This document shows positions 1 through 6,532 of a stretch of DNA of 7,270 bases, in pieces (the first letter of the stretch is position 1; each line of letters starts with the position of its first letter). This stretch comes from Flavobacteriaceae bacterium. Lineage in GTDB: Bacteria; Bacteroidota; Bacteroidia; Flavobacteriales; Flavobacteriaceae. Both the position numbers and the translations under genes were made by a program. The stretch spans positions 19,238 to 26,507 of the forward strand of contig NZDM01000022.1 of NCBI GenBank assembly GCA_002690085.1. The letters run 5' to 3'. The notes below the pieces were generated by a model. That model searched no databases. It was not told where the DNA came from and worked only from the letters and a program-made list of their open reading frames with translations.

Positions 1-942
1 ATGTTTGACGAATACAAGCGGGGACGTACGCCCAACCCAGATATTTTATGTAATCGTGAGATTAAATTTGATGTATTTTTAAAAATTGCTCTTTCACTAG
101 GGGCTGACTTTGTTGCTACGGGACATTATTGTCGAAAAAGTGTTTCATATATAGAAGAAAACGCTCCCATTTATTCATTGCGCTCGGGGCTAGACACAAA
201 CAAAGACCAATCTTATTTTTTATGCCAATTATCTCAAGCGCAACTCGCTAAAACCCTATTTCCAATTGGTGAATTACAGAAATCTGAAGTCAGAGCTATA
301 GCTTCTAAATTAAAACTTGTAACTGCTGATAAAAAAGACTCTCAAGGTCTTTGTTTTATTGGAAAGGTAAGGTTGCCAGACTTTTTACAGCAACAGTTAA
401 AACCCAAAAAAGGGACGATTATTAAAATTCCTTCAGATTTTGAAATTTACTACAAACCATTGCCAATATTTGAATCCAAAGCAGATGCACTTTTACATCA
501 AAGTCAACCAATTGTTTATGAAAGTGAAGATGGAGCCGTCGTTGGTACCCACCAAGGGGCCCATTTTTTCACCAAGGGTCAACGTAAAGGGTTGGCAGTA
601 GGAGGAACCAAAGCGCCACTTTTTGTAATTGAAACAGATGTAAATAAAAATATTATTTATGTTGGGGAAGGAAAGGAGCATCCAGGATTATATCGCAGCA
701 CCCTTAGGGTGGAAAACGAGGCAGTACATTGGCTGCGTCATGATTTAAAATTAAGCAATGGAGAACAACTTAAAGTTCTTGCTCGAATTCGTTACAGACA
801 ATCTTTAGAGCCAGCTGTTATTTTTCAAACAAAACAAGGGCTATTTGTTGAATTTTCAGAAAAGCAAACAGCAATCATGGAAGGACAATTTGTAGCTTGG
901 TACATTGATGACGAATTAGTTGGTTCCGGAGTTATTTCTTAA
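1..942 (+). CDS. mnmA: tRNA-specific 2-thiouridylase MnmA, C-terminal part (5' end outside window)
   Basis: MnmA activates U34 of the tRNAs for Lys, Glu and Gln with ATP and inserts sulfur to give 2-thiouridine; it acts in the cytosol. The 313 visible residues carry TPNPDILCNREIKF (residues 10-23), with C17 matching the family's first catalytic cysteine (C102 in E. coli); ATGHY at 39-43; GLDTNKDQSYFL at 63-74, a tRNA/ATP-region motif; DSQGLCFIG at 113-121, with C118 matching the second catalytic cysteine (C199 in E. coli); and HQGAHFFTKGQRKGL at 184-198, followed by the C-terminal beta-barrel domain. The N-terminal PP-loop (SGGVDSS type) is absent, so the ATG at base 1 is an internal Met and roughly 80-85 residues lie to the left. 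Residues about 139-182 hold an insert of some 30 residues compared with E. coli MnmA, which I recall as usual in flavobacterial homologues. Identification is very secure; the true start cannot be seen. Confidence 0.96.
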   Translation: MFDEYKRGRTPNPDILCNREIKFDVFLKIALSLGADFVATGHYCRKSVSYIEENAPIYSLRSGLDTNKDQSYFLCQLSQAQLAKTLFPIGELQKSEVRAIASKLKLVTADKKDSQGLCFIGKVRLPDFLQQQLKPKKGTIIKIPSDFEIYYKPLPIFESKADALLHQSQPIVYESEDGAVVGTHQGAHFFTKGQRKGLAVGGTKAPLFVIETDVNKNIIYVGEGKEHPGLYRSTLRVENEAVHWLRHDLKLSNGEQLKVLARIRYRQSLEPAVIFQTKQGLFVEFSEKQTAIMEGQFVAWYIDDELVGSGVIS

Positions 943-985
943 ATTGTATGTACTTATTTATAATACATCTCAGCAGTAGCTGCAA

Positions 986-1016
986 TTGTCAGAATTATAT
1001 AATAATATTACCTTAA
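986..1016 (+). promoter_or_regulatory. weak candidate promoter for mazG
   Basis: In the 99-base gap after mnmA, TTG (986-988) is followed after 20 bases by TACCTTAA (1009-1016), a partial match to the Bacteroidota -7 box TAnnTTTG. It would put the transcript start about 20 bases before the mazG ATG. A second poor match lies upstream (TTG 944-946, TACATCTC 964-971). The gap is very AT-rich, so chance matches are likely, and mazG may instead be co-transcribed with mnmA. The 20 bases before the mazG ATG are A/T-rich with no Shine-Dalgarno sequence, as usual in this phylum. Confidence 0.22.
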
Positions 1017-1041
1017 TAATTGACCATAATAAATAAAATAA

Positions 1042-1815
1042 ATGACAAGACGTGAATACCAATTACAAGCCTTTGACCGCTTGTTGACTGTGATGGACGA
1101 ATTACGAAGCCAATGTCCATGGGATCAAAACCAAACTATGGAGACCTTGAGGCCTTTGACAATTGAGGAGACCTATGAATTGGCAGACGCCATATTAGAT
1201 CAAAACACAGAGGAAATCAAAGGGGAATTAGGGGATTTGCTGTTACACATTGTTTTTTATTCAAAAATCGGAAGCGAAACCAATGATTTTGATATTGCTG
1301 ATGTTTTGGATGCTGTTTGCGAAAAGCTCATAAAAAGGCATCCGCATATTTATGGTGATGTTAAAGTTAAAAATGAAGAAGATGTAAAGCAAAATTGGGA
1401 AAAAATAAAACTCAAAGAGGGAAAGAAAAGTGTCTTAGAAGGTGTTCCTAACAGTCTACCAGCTTTGGTAAAAGCAAGCCGTATTCAAGAAAAGGCCGCA
1501 GGGGTCGGTTTTGATTGGGAAATGCCTGAACAAGTATTAGAAAAGGTAGAGGAGGAGTTGCAGGAATTTAAAACGGAGGTCGATCAAAACAATACAAACG
1601 CTATGGAATCTGAGTTTGGAGATGTTTTATTTTCCTTAATTAATTATGCCCGTTTTTTGAAAATTAACCCTGAGAATGCTTTGGAACGCACCAATAAAAA
1701 ATTCATAAAGCGCTTTCAGTATTTGGAAAATCAGGCCAAACTAAAACAGCGAAATTTGTCAAGCATGACGCTAGCAGAAATGGATGTTTTATGGAAGGAA
1801 GCCAAAAGTCAGTAA
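1042..1815 (+). CDS. mazG: nucleoside triphosphate pyrophosphohydrolase MazG
   Basis: MazG hydrolyses (d)NTPs to the monophosphate and pyrophosphate; in E. coli it cleans nucleotide pools and affects ppGpp-dependent survival. The 257-residue length fits the two-domain type (E. coli about 263). Domain one contains CPWDQNQT (25-32) and the metal-binding EExxE/ExxD set at E42, E43, E46 and E62, D65. The linker VLEGVPNSLPALVKASRIQEKA (131-152, two blocks of the family motif) and VGFDW (155-159) follow. Domain two repeats the metal set at E171, E172, E175 and E191, D194 (EFGDVLF). All acidic residues expected in both domains are present, so both look intact. The ATG at 1042 places CPWD at the usual distance from the N terminus. 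It lies 99 bases after mnmA on the same strand and converges with the DUF349 gene. Identification is secure; the physiological substrate here is unknown. Confidence 0.96.
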   Translation: MTRREYQLQAFDRLLTVMDELRSQCPWDQNQTMETLRPLTIEETYELADAILDQNTEEIKGELGDLLLHIVFYSKIGSETNDFDIADVLDAVCEKLIKRHPHIYGDVKVKNEEDVKQNWEKIKLKEGKKSVLEGVPNSLPALVKASRIQEKAAGVGFDWEMPEQVLEKVEEELQEFKTEVDQNNTNAMESEFGDVLFSLINYARFLKINPENALERTNKKFIKRFQYLENQAKLKQRNLSSMTLAEMDVLWKEAKSQ

Positions 1816-1831
1816 TCTAACGAATGACTTT
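1805..1831. terminator. possible weak bidirectional hairpin over two convergent stop codons
   Basis: AAAGTCA (1805-1811) and TGACTTT (1825-1831) form a perfect 7-bp inverted repeat with a 13-base loop that contains the stop codons of mazG (TAA, 1813-1815) and of the opposing DUF349 gene (TAG, 1819-1817). On the minus strand the stem ends in TGACTTTTGG; on the plus strand in TGACTTTATTTA. It has only two G:C pairs and short T runs, so it would be a weak intrinsic terminator, but its position between convergent genes is what a shared terminator would need. Confidence 0.3.
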
Positions 1832-3739
1832 ATTTATGATTGAAAGTTTTTGTGTCCACTCCTTAAGATTGGATTTGTAGTTTTCAATTTTATTTTTGAC
1901 ATCAATAACCATCGGATTATCGTCCGCGACATTGGAGAAAAATTGTAAGTTATTTTCTAGTTGATTCATCTCAGACTTTATATCTTCAATCTTTTTTCTA
2001 ACAAAATTGATTTCGTTATTTATAGCCTTTGAGTTTTTAGTCAATTCTTGAAGTTTATTGCTATAGTTTAAGGCTTTAATTTCTTCTTCACTCACACCAA
2101 TTTCAATCAAGAGCGTTCGAACTGCTTTAAAAAACACACGGTCAATTTGACGTTTGTTTTTTGGAACATCCCCTAATTCGGTCCATTGTTTTAAATACCC
2201 TTTTATGCTATTCAAGTTGGCCTCTTTGTCAGCTTCAATTTCAAACGATTTTAAAGCTTCAAGTAATTGTTCTTTTTGCGCAAGAGTTTCAATTTGCTGT
2301 GGAGTTCCCGCGTTTTTTTGTTCGTGATAGCGGTCAAAGAAATGATTACAGGCACTTCTAAATTGTTTCCAAAGTTTACTGCTTTCACTTCGCGGAATAT
2401 GTCCAATTTTTTTCCATTTATTTTGAATATTCTTCATCAAAACAACGGTAGTTTCTAAATCTTCACTGTCTTTGTTCTCTTCTGCAATTTCAACCAGTTC
2501 TTTTTTCTTTTTAAGATTTTCTGACTGGTCTTTCTTAAGAAATTTATAAAAGTTGTTTTTCTGCTTGTTAAAAGTTCTTACTGCAGATTTAAAATCTGTC
2601 CATGATTGATTTCTTACTTTTTTTGGAACACTACCCAATTTAAAAAACGACTGTCTTAAATCTTCAATGACTTTGATTTGCTTTTGCCAATCTTTATGGG
2701 TTTGGTATTCATTATTGGCAATTTCATTGATTTTTAAAACGATGGCTTCTTTTGCTTTGAAGTTCGCGGTCAACTCTTCTTCAATCTGTGTATTGTAAAT
2801 TTTTCGCTTATCATTGATTACTTTCGTGGCCGCACTAAACTGTTCCCACAATGCCTCGCGATGTTCTTTGGCAACTGGCCCTAATTCCTCTTTCCAAATT
2901 TTATGCAGTGCTTGCATCTCTCTAAATACCCTATCTAGATTTTGCTCATTAGCCAATGCTTCAGCACTTTTTATGAGTTTTTGTTTTTTTTCTAGATTGA
3001 ATTTATAATCACGATCTCTTAAGTCTCTATCAAGATGTAGAAAATCATAAAAACGTTCCACATGGTGGCGGTAGTTGTTCCAGACATTGTTGGCATCTTT
3101 TGCAGGAACTTTGCCTAATCCACGCCACTTGTCTTGTAAACTTTTAAATTTGTTGTATATGGTGTTGCTGTTCTGATTGACATTGATCAAGGCTTTAATT
3201 TCCTCAATAATTTGAAGCCTTAACTCAAGATTCTTTTTAAAATCTTGGTTTCTACTTTTTTCGAATTTTTCATTTCTTTCCCTGTAGTTTCTTGACAAGG
3301 AATTGAACTTCTTTTTATGTGGACTTGTAAAATTAAAATCAATACTGTTACCACCCTCAGCCAAGAAAGCCTCTTTGCTGTTATTTAACAACGCTGAAAA
3401 TTTAGTGTTAAAAACCTTTTTAATGCGATTTACCTTGGGACGTATAGCATATAGGTCATCATTTTTAAGCAAGGCTTCAAAAGCTTCTGTGAGGGCTTCT
3501 AAGTCAAAATTATCGTATACATCCTCACTATCTTTAATTGAAGCGTTGGTTGGTTCTTCCTCTTTATTTTCGCTAGCGACTACTTTTTCAGGTTCAGTAG
3601 CTTCAGAAACGACTTCTACATCGGCCTCTTTTTTGACAGCTTGATCAACCGCATCTTTTGCCGGCGTTTTTTCTTTTTGCTCTTTATTTTTTCCTTCTAA
3701 TAATCCATCTGCTTCCTGCAGGTTATCTTGCGTAGTCAT
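1817..3739 (-). CDS. DUF349-repeat protein with acidic N-terminal tail and C-terminal coiled coil
   Basis: This 640-residue soluble protein of unknown function has no signal peptide or membrane segment. Residues 1-75 are a low-complexity tail rich in Glu, Lys, Ala and Val, probably disordered. Five DUF349-type units follow, each with an aromatic-x3-LG-x-[VI]P-like core and a downstream [WF]xxF/Y helix: cores begin at W205 (WRGLGKVP), W282 (WKEELGPV), F365 (FFKLGSVP), W442 (WKKIGHIP) and W519 (WTELGDVP). The spacing is 77, 83, 77 and 77 residues, so the units are near-equal helical modules. Residues about 556-600 and 612-635 look like coiled coil, with NQLENNLQFFSN at 592-603. The ATG (3739-3737) follows a 5' leader and a good promoter, and the stop TAG is one base from the mazG stop. 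The high Lys/Glu content and charged helices could suit binding to other proteins or RNA, but that is inference. The family call is confident; the function is not known to me. Confidence 0.9.
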   Translation of the reverse strand: MTTQDNLQEADGLLEGKNKEQKEKTPAKDAVDQAVKKEADVEVVSEATEPEKVVASENKEEEPTNASIKDSEDVYDNFDLEALTEAFEALLKNDDLYAIRPKVNRIKKVFNTKFSALLNNSKEAFLAEGGNSIDFNFTSPHKKKFNSLSRNYRERNEKFEKSRNQDFKKNLELRLQIIEEIKALINVNQNSNTIYNKFKSLQDKWRGLGKVPAKDANNVWNNYRHHVERFYDFLHLDRDLRDRDYKFNLEKKQKLIKSAEALANEQNLDRVFREMQALHKIWKEELGPVAKEHREALWEQFSAATKVINDKRKIYNTQIEEELTANFKAKEAIVLKINEIANNEYQTHKDWQKQIKVIEDLRQSFFKLGSVPKKVRNQSWTDFKSAVRTFNKQKNNFYKFLKKDQSENLKKKKELVEIAEENKDSEDLETTVVLMKNIQNKWKKIGHIPRSESSKLWKQFRSACNHFFDRYHEQKNAGTPQQIETLAQKEQLLEALKSFEIEADKEANLNSIKGYLKQWTELGDVPKNKRQIDRVFFKAVRTLLIEIGVSEEEIKALNYSNKLQELTKNSKAINNEINFVRKKIEDIKSEMNQLENNLQFFSNVADDNPMVIDVKNKIENYKSNLKEWTQKLSIINKVIR

Positions 3740-3777
3740 AGGTCTAAAGGTTTGAATTTACGTTTTCTTGGAATGTA

Positions 3778-3808
3778 TAAATATACTGTTATCTGACTAA
3801 TCTACAAA
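3778..3808 (-). promoter_or_regulatory. Bacteroidota-type promoter for the DUF349 gene
   Basis: Reading the minus strand, TTTG (3808-3805) is followed by a 19-base spacer and TATATTTA (3785-3778). This fits the housekeeping promoter of Bacteroidota (-33 TTTG or TTG, -7 TAnnTTTG) at all positions except the last base. The transcript would start near 3771, giving a leader of about 30 bases before the ATG at 3739. It sits in the 89-base gap between aroE and the DUF349 gene and implies that the latter can be transcribed independently of the upstream operon. Confidence 0.6.
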
Positions 3809-3828
3809 TTAAAACGGATTATCTGGAT

Positions 3829-4560
3829 TTATGAATCCCAAATTTCCCAAGACCTTTCAGCTTGTAATTCTAACATTTTTAGGCCATTTACAGCAGTTGC
3901 ATTGGCCTTCAATCCAAAATTTAAAAATTGCGTTTGACGCGGATTGTAAATCAAATCGTATAGAAAATGATTTTTTGAAATCGATTGATAGGGTATTGGT
4001 GGGTATAATTCAATTTTTGGATGGGTTCCAAGCGGCGTACAATTGATGATGATTTGATGGGCCGCGATGATTTCTGAGTTCAATTCATCATAGCCAAAGC
4101 AGTTTTCAGAATCAGGAGTTCGTGAAACAAAGGAAAAGGGAATATTTAAAGTGTTTAGGGCAAATGCAATGGCTTTTGATGCACCCCCAGTCCCAAGAAT
4201 AAGTGCCGATTTATGTTTAGTATTTAAGTAAGGCTTCAAACTTTTTACAAAGCCGTAGTGGTCTGTATTGTAACCAATGCGTTTTCCGTTTTGAATCTTA
4301 ATGGTATTAACTGCGCCAATACTTTGGGCATCTGCATCCAAAGCATCCAAAAATGGCAGCACATCTTCTTTATAGGGGATTGTTACATTAAGGCCTGAAA
4401 TTTTATTAGTGGATTTAAAAATCGCATCAAATTCGTCGATGCTTTGGATGTCAAAGTTTTTATAAACACAGTTTAGATCTTCTTTCTGAAACTTATCTGT
4501 AAAATAAGTTCTTGAGAAGGAGTAGTCAATATTTTTACCAACCAAACCGAATGTTTTCAT
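3829..4560 (-). CDS. aroE: shikimate dehydrogenase (NADP+) AroE
   Basis: AroE reduces 3-dehydroshikimate to shikimate with NADPH in the pathway to chorismate, aromatic amino acids and menaquinone. With the start at 4560 the protein has 243 residues. The N-terminal substrate domain shows S14 and S16 in IDYSFS (shikimate carboxylate contacts), NVTIPYK with catalytic K64 at 58-64, GAVNTI (82-87), and NTD with catalytic D100. The nucleotide domain has the glycine loop GTGGAS (123-128) and SRT at 146-148, then INCTPLGTHP (172-181), YDLIYNP (201-207) and NGLKMLELQAERSWEIW (225-241). It is about 30 residues shorter than E. coli AroE, which is usual for the phylum. An in-frame ATG at 4590 exists, but the ATG at 4560 makes an ATGA overlap with the DUF368 stop and gives the family N terminus MKTFGLVGKN, so it is preferred. 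Last gene of the probable TPR-DUF368-DUF368-aroE operon, likely translated by coupling. Confidence 0.96.
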   Translation of the reverse strand: MKTFGLVGKNIDYSFSRTYFTDKFQKEDLNCVYKNFDIQSIDEFDAIFKSTNKISGLNVTIPYKEDVLPFLDALDADAQSIGAVNTIKIQNGKRIGYNTDHYGFVKSLKPYLNTKHKSALILGTGGASKAIAFALNTLNIPFSFVSRTPDSENCFGYDELNSEIIAAHQIIINCTPLGTHPKIELYPPIPYQSISKNHFLYDLIYNPRQTQFLNFGLKANATAVNGLKMLELQAERSWEIWDS

Positions 4561-5573
4561 GCAGTTTTTTTTTGATGCTTTCCATACCACTGTAATCCAA
4601 GTACAATAGCGGCCCCTAAGATAATCAATAAAATAGCAATAATTGTTTCTGTGTTAGGATCTGGCAGATATCGTTGATAGTTTTCAATGCGGTTATTTCC
4701 ATTGGAGTCTAAAATTAATTCTCCAACACCATTGCGTTTAAATACTTTGGTTTTCCATGGCCAAACCACACCAAGAGACCCAGTAATAAACCCCATAATT
4801 ACGGCGAGTGTCGTATTCTTATAATTTTTCAAAACAAAGTTTAAGAGGTGGGACAGCACAATCAGTCCAAAAATAGACCCTAGCGTAAAAACCGTTAAGA
4901 TTTTAAGCATATTTAAAATGTAAGGATCTGAAAAAATATTAAAATCACCTGAAAAAACATGTAGCAGAGTCTCAAATAAAGCATTTACCGAATCTACCAA
5001 TAAAAGCACATAATTCCCCATAAGCATCAAGATGAAAGATCCTGAAAATCCAGGAAGGGCCATCCCTGTAATGCTGAGCATGCCACACAAAAAGACAAAC
5101 CAAAGATTATCATTTTGAGCTTGAGGTGAAACAAAACTGAGACTCATTCCAGCTAGAACTCCAACGACGGCCCAAACAATGGACTGCCATTTCCAAGCCT
5201 TAAAGTCGTTGTAGATATAAATAACAGAACCAATAATCATTCCAAAAAAAAGGCTCCAAACATAAAGTTCATATCTTACAATAAAGAAATCCAAAACTTT
5301 TGAAACACTGAAATAACTGATGATGATTCCAGTAAAAATCAAACCCAAAAAGCGGCCATTTATGTGTCTGAAAAACCTACTAAATTGTCCCGTAAATAAA
5401 AGTGAAATCCCAAGACGGTCAAATTTCTGTAAGGATTCGATAAATTGTTCATAGAAGCCCAGTACAAACGCGACAATGCCCCCCGAAACACCGGGAACTT
5501 TGTTGGCAGCCCCCATCGCAATGCCTTTGAGGATTAAGAAGCGCTTAGTTTCTATGGGCTTAGGAGGATTCAA
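4557..5573 (-). CDS. DUF368 (PopT-family) membrane protein, second copy, TTG start
   Basis: DUF368 proteins are inner-membrane transporters that in other bacteria return undecaprenyl phosphate (C55-P) to the cytoplasmic face for cell-wall and polysaccharide synthesis. This 338-residue protein has the signature KGIAMGAANKVPGVSGG (16-32), a second half-motif LPGFSGSF (173-180), and GFITGSLGVVWPWK (261-274). Hydrophobic segments lie near 73-97, 101-122, 129-150, 156-193, 223-248, 253-272 and 309-328, so it is strongly polytopic; a polar loop at 275-308 precedes the last helix. The family's usual Asp and Thr in the first motif are Asn24 and Ile33, and Lys25 adds a charge. No ATG lies between the upstream in-frame stop (5588-5586) and residue 20, which is inside the signature, so the TTG at 5573 is the only reasonable start. 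It overlaps the preceding DUF368 gene by 14 bases and aroE by 4. The family is certain; the substrate is inferred. Confidence 0.92.
   Translation of the reverse strand: MNPPKPIETKRFLILKGIAMGAANKVPGVSGGIVAFVLGFYEQFIESLQKFDRLGISLLFTGQFSRFFRHINGRFLGLIFTGIIISYFSVSKVLDFFIVRYELYVWSLFFGMIIGSVIYIYNDFKAWKWQSIVWAVVGVLAGMSLSFVSPQAQNDNLWFVFLCGMLSITGMALPGFSGSFILMLMGNYVLLLVDSVNALFETLLHVFSGDFNIFSDPYILNMLKILTVFTLGSIFGLIVLSHLLNFVLKNYKNTTLAVIMGFITGSLGVVWPWKTKVFKRNGVGELILDSNGNNRIENYQRYLPDPNTETIIAILLIILGAAIVLGLQWYGKHQKKTA
4565..4573 (-). other. nine-A tract (A_AAA_AAA slippery form) before the DUF368/aroE junction
   Basis: On the coding strand the last DUF368 codons read CAA AAA AAA ACT GCA TGA, a run of nine A followed by the stop. 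The reading A_AAA_AAA fits the pattern for -1 ribosomal slippage, and runs of this length also allow RNA-polymerase slippage. The -1 frame is open and continues through AAC TGC ATG into aroE. No clear stimulatory hairpin was seen downstream. It could equally be a chance lysine-rich tail in an AT-rich genome. Confidence 0.4.
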
Positions 5574-6495
5574 TGGATTTTGTTTTTACACTTATAAAAT
5601 CAAAAATAAAAATAAGTAGAAATCCTATCAGCATTAAAGTCAATGCAGCAAACAACTGCGGGTCTCCCTTATGCTCATAAGGTAAAACACATTCTTCTCT
5701 CAATGGCACAGGAATTCCTTTTGAGTTGATGCGTTCGGTCAATACTTTTTTCCATGGCCATATTTTCACCATAGCACCCGCCATGAAACCTGTTAGAAGG
5801 GCTAAGGTTATGTCTTTGTACTTTGCAAACAACCACTTTAAAATTTTTGAAAAATATAGTATTCCAACCAAAGCGCCAAAGCCAAAAGTGGCTATTTTAA
5901 GAAAATCTTTATCGTTAATAGCTTGAAGTATGGTTGAATAAACACCCATGATTACCAAAATAAAGGCACCTGAAATACCAGGAATAATCATTGCACAAAT
6001 AGCAATGGCTCCAGATAAAAACAAATACGGATAACTTTCGGGACTGTTGAGTATCTCGAGTTTTGTAATTTGATATGCAATAAATAATCCCAACAGTAAA
6101 AAAATCAAGGCAACCGCATTAAAGCGTTCAATTTTTTTAAAGACGTATAAAATACTAGCCAACACCAAACCAAAGAAAAAGGCCCATATTAAAATCGGTT
6201 CTTCATTCAACAACCATGTTACCAGCTCAGATAAAAGTAGAATACTTGAAGCGATTCCCAAAAAAATAGCCAGTAGGAAATTTCCATTGACGGTGTTCCA
6301 AACAGCTTTTACACCTTTGTTTTTGAACTCTGAAATTAATGAGATTTTAAATTGGCTAAGTGTTGAAATTAATTCTTCATAAATCCCTGAAATAAAAGCA
6401 ATGGTGCCACCAGAGACGCCCGGAACAATGTCTGCCGCACCCATGGCCATGCCTTTAAAAAAAAGCCATAAATAGTCCAGAAAATTGCGTTCCAT
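5560..6495 (-). CDS. DUF368 (PopT-family) undecaprenyl phosphate transporter-like protein, first copy
   Basis: This 311-residue polytopic protein is the more canonical of two tandem DUF368 copies. Its first signature KGMAMGAADIVPGVSGG (14-30) is followed by T31, and the second half carries IPGISGAFI (171-179), so the PGxSG element occurs once in each half, as in proteins built from two related halves. GFMAGAMVKIWPWKK (236-250) is the third conserved block. Hydrophobic segments lie near 72-95, 99-119, 126-143, 155-186, 201-219, 228-245 and 281-302; a polar loop (251-278) precedes the final helix. The ATG at 6495 gives MERNFLDYLWLFFKG, a normal N terminus, 37 bases after the TPR stop; an in-frame TTG at 6561 would add 22 residues and overlap the TPR gene and is less likely. 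By family knowledge it should flip C55-P back to the cytoplasmic leaflet; an equivalent polyprenyl phosphate is possible. Confidence 0.93.
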   Translation of the reverse strand: MERNFLDYLWLFFKGMAMGAADIVPGVSGGTIAFISGIYEELISTLSQFKISLISEFKNKGVKAVWNTVNGNFLLAIFLGIASSILLLSELVTWLLNEEPILIWAFFFGLVLASILYVFKKIERFNAVALIFLLLGLFIAYQITKLEILNSPESYPYLFLSGAIAICAMIIPGISGAFILVIMGVYSTILQAINDKDFLKIATFGFGALVGILYFSKILKWLFAKYKDITLALLTGFMAGAMVKIWPWKKVLTERINSKGIPVPLREECVLPYEHKGDPQLFAALTLMLIGFLLIFIFDFISVKTKSIESS

Positions 6496-6532
6496 TGGAA
6501 GAGAAATTAATTGCAGGTAAAGATAACTAAAT

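Noticed and set aside
971..983. Small hairpin GCAG-TAG-CTGC after mnmA as a terminator
   Set aside because: The stem is only four base pairs and no T run follows; another five-base repeat (TGTAT 945-949, ATACA 963-967) is equally weak.
3303..3644. 113-codon open frame on the plus strand
   Set aside because: It lies wholly antisense to the DUF349 gene, its Leu/Ser-rich product reflects Lys/Glu codons read backwards, and no known motif is visible. Shorter antisense frames at 493-681, 2161-2458, 2814-3008, 3831-4046 and 5726-5926 were dropped for the same reason.
3816..3838. GGATT/AATCC inverted repeat at the end of aroE as a terminator
   Set aside because: The five-base stem with a four-base loop has no T run directly after it; pairing with the second AATCC (3820-3816) puts GTTTT next but the stem is too short to support a call.
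4558..4590. Upstream ATG at 4590 as the aroE start
   Set aside because: It would add ten residues (MVWKASKKNC) that overlap the DUF368 coding end and do not resemble AroE; the ATG at 4560 gives the standard N terminus and an ATGA overlap.
6496..6532. Promoter between the TPR gene and the first DUF368 gene
   Set aside because: A TAATTTCT sequence is present but only a few bases before the ATG and without a properly spaced TTG, so operon read-through is the simpler view.
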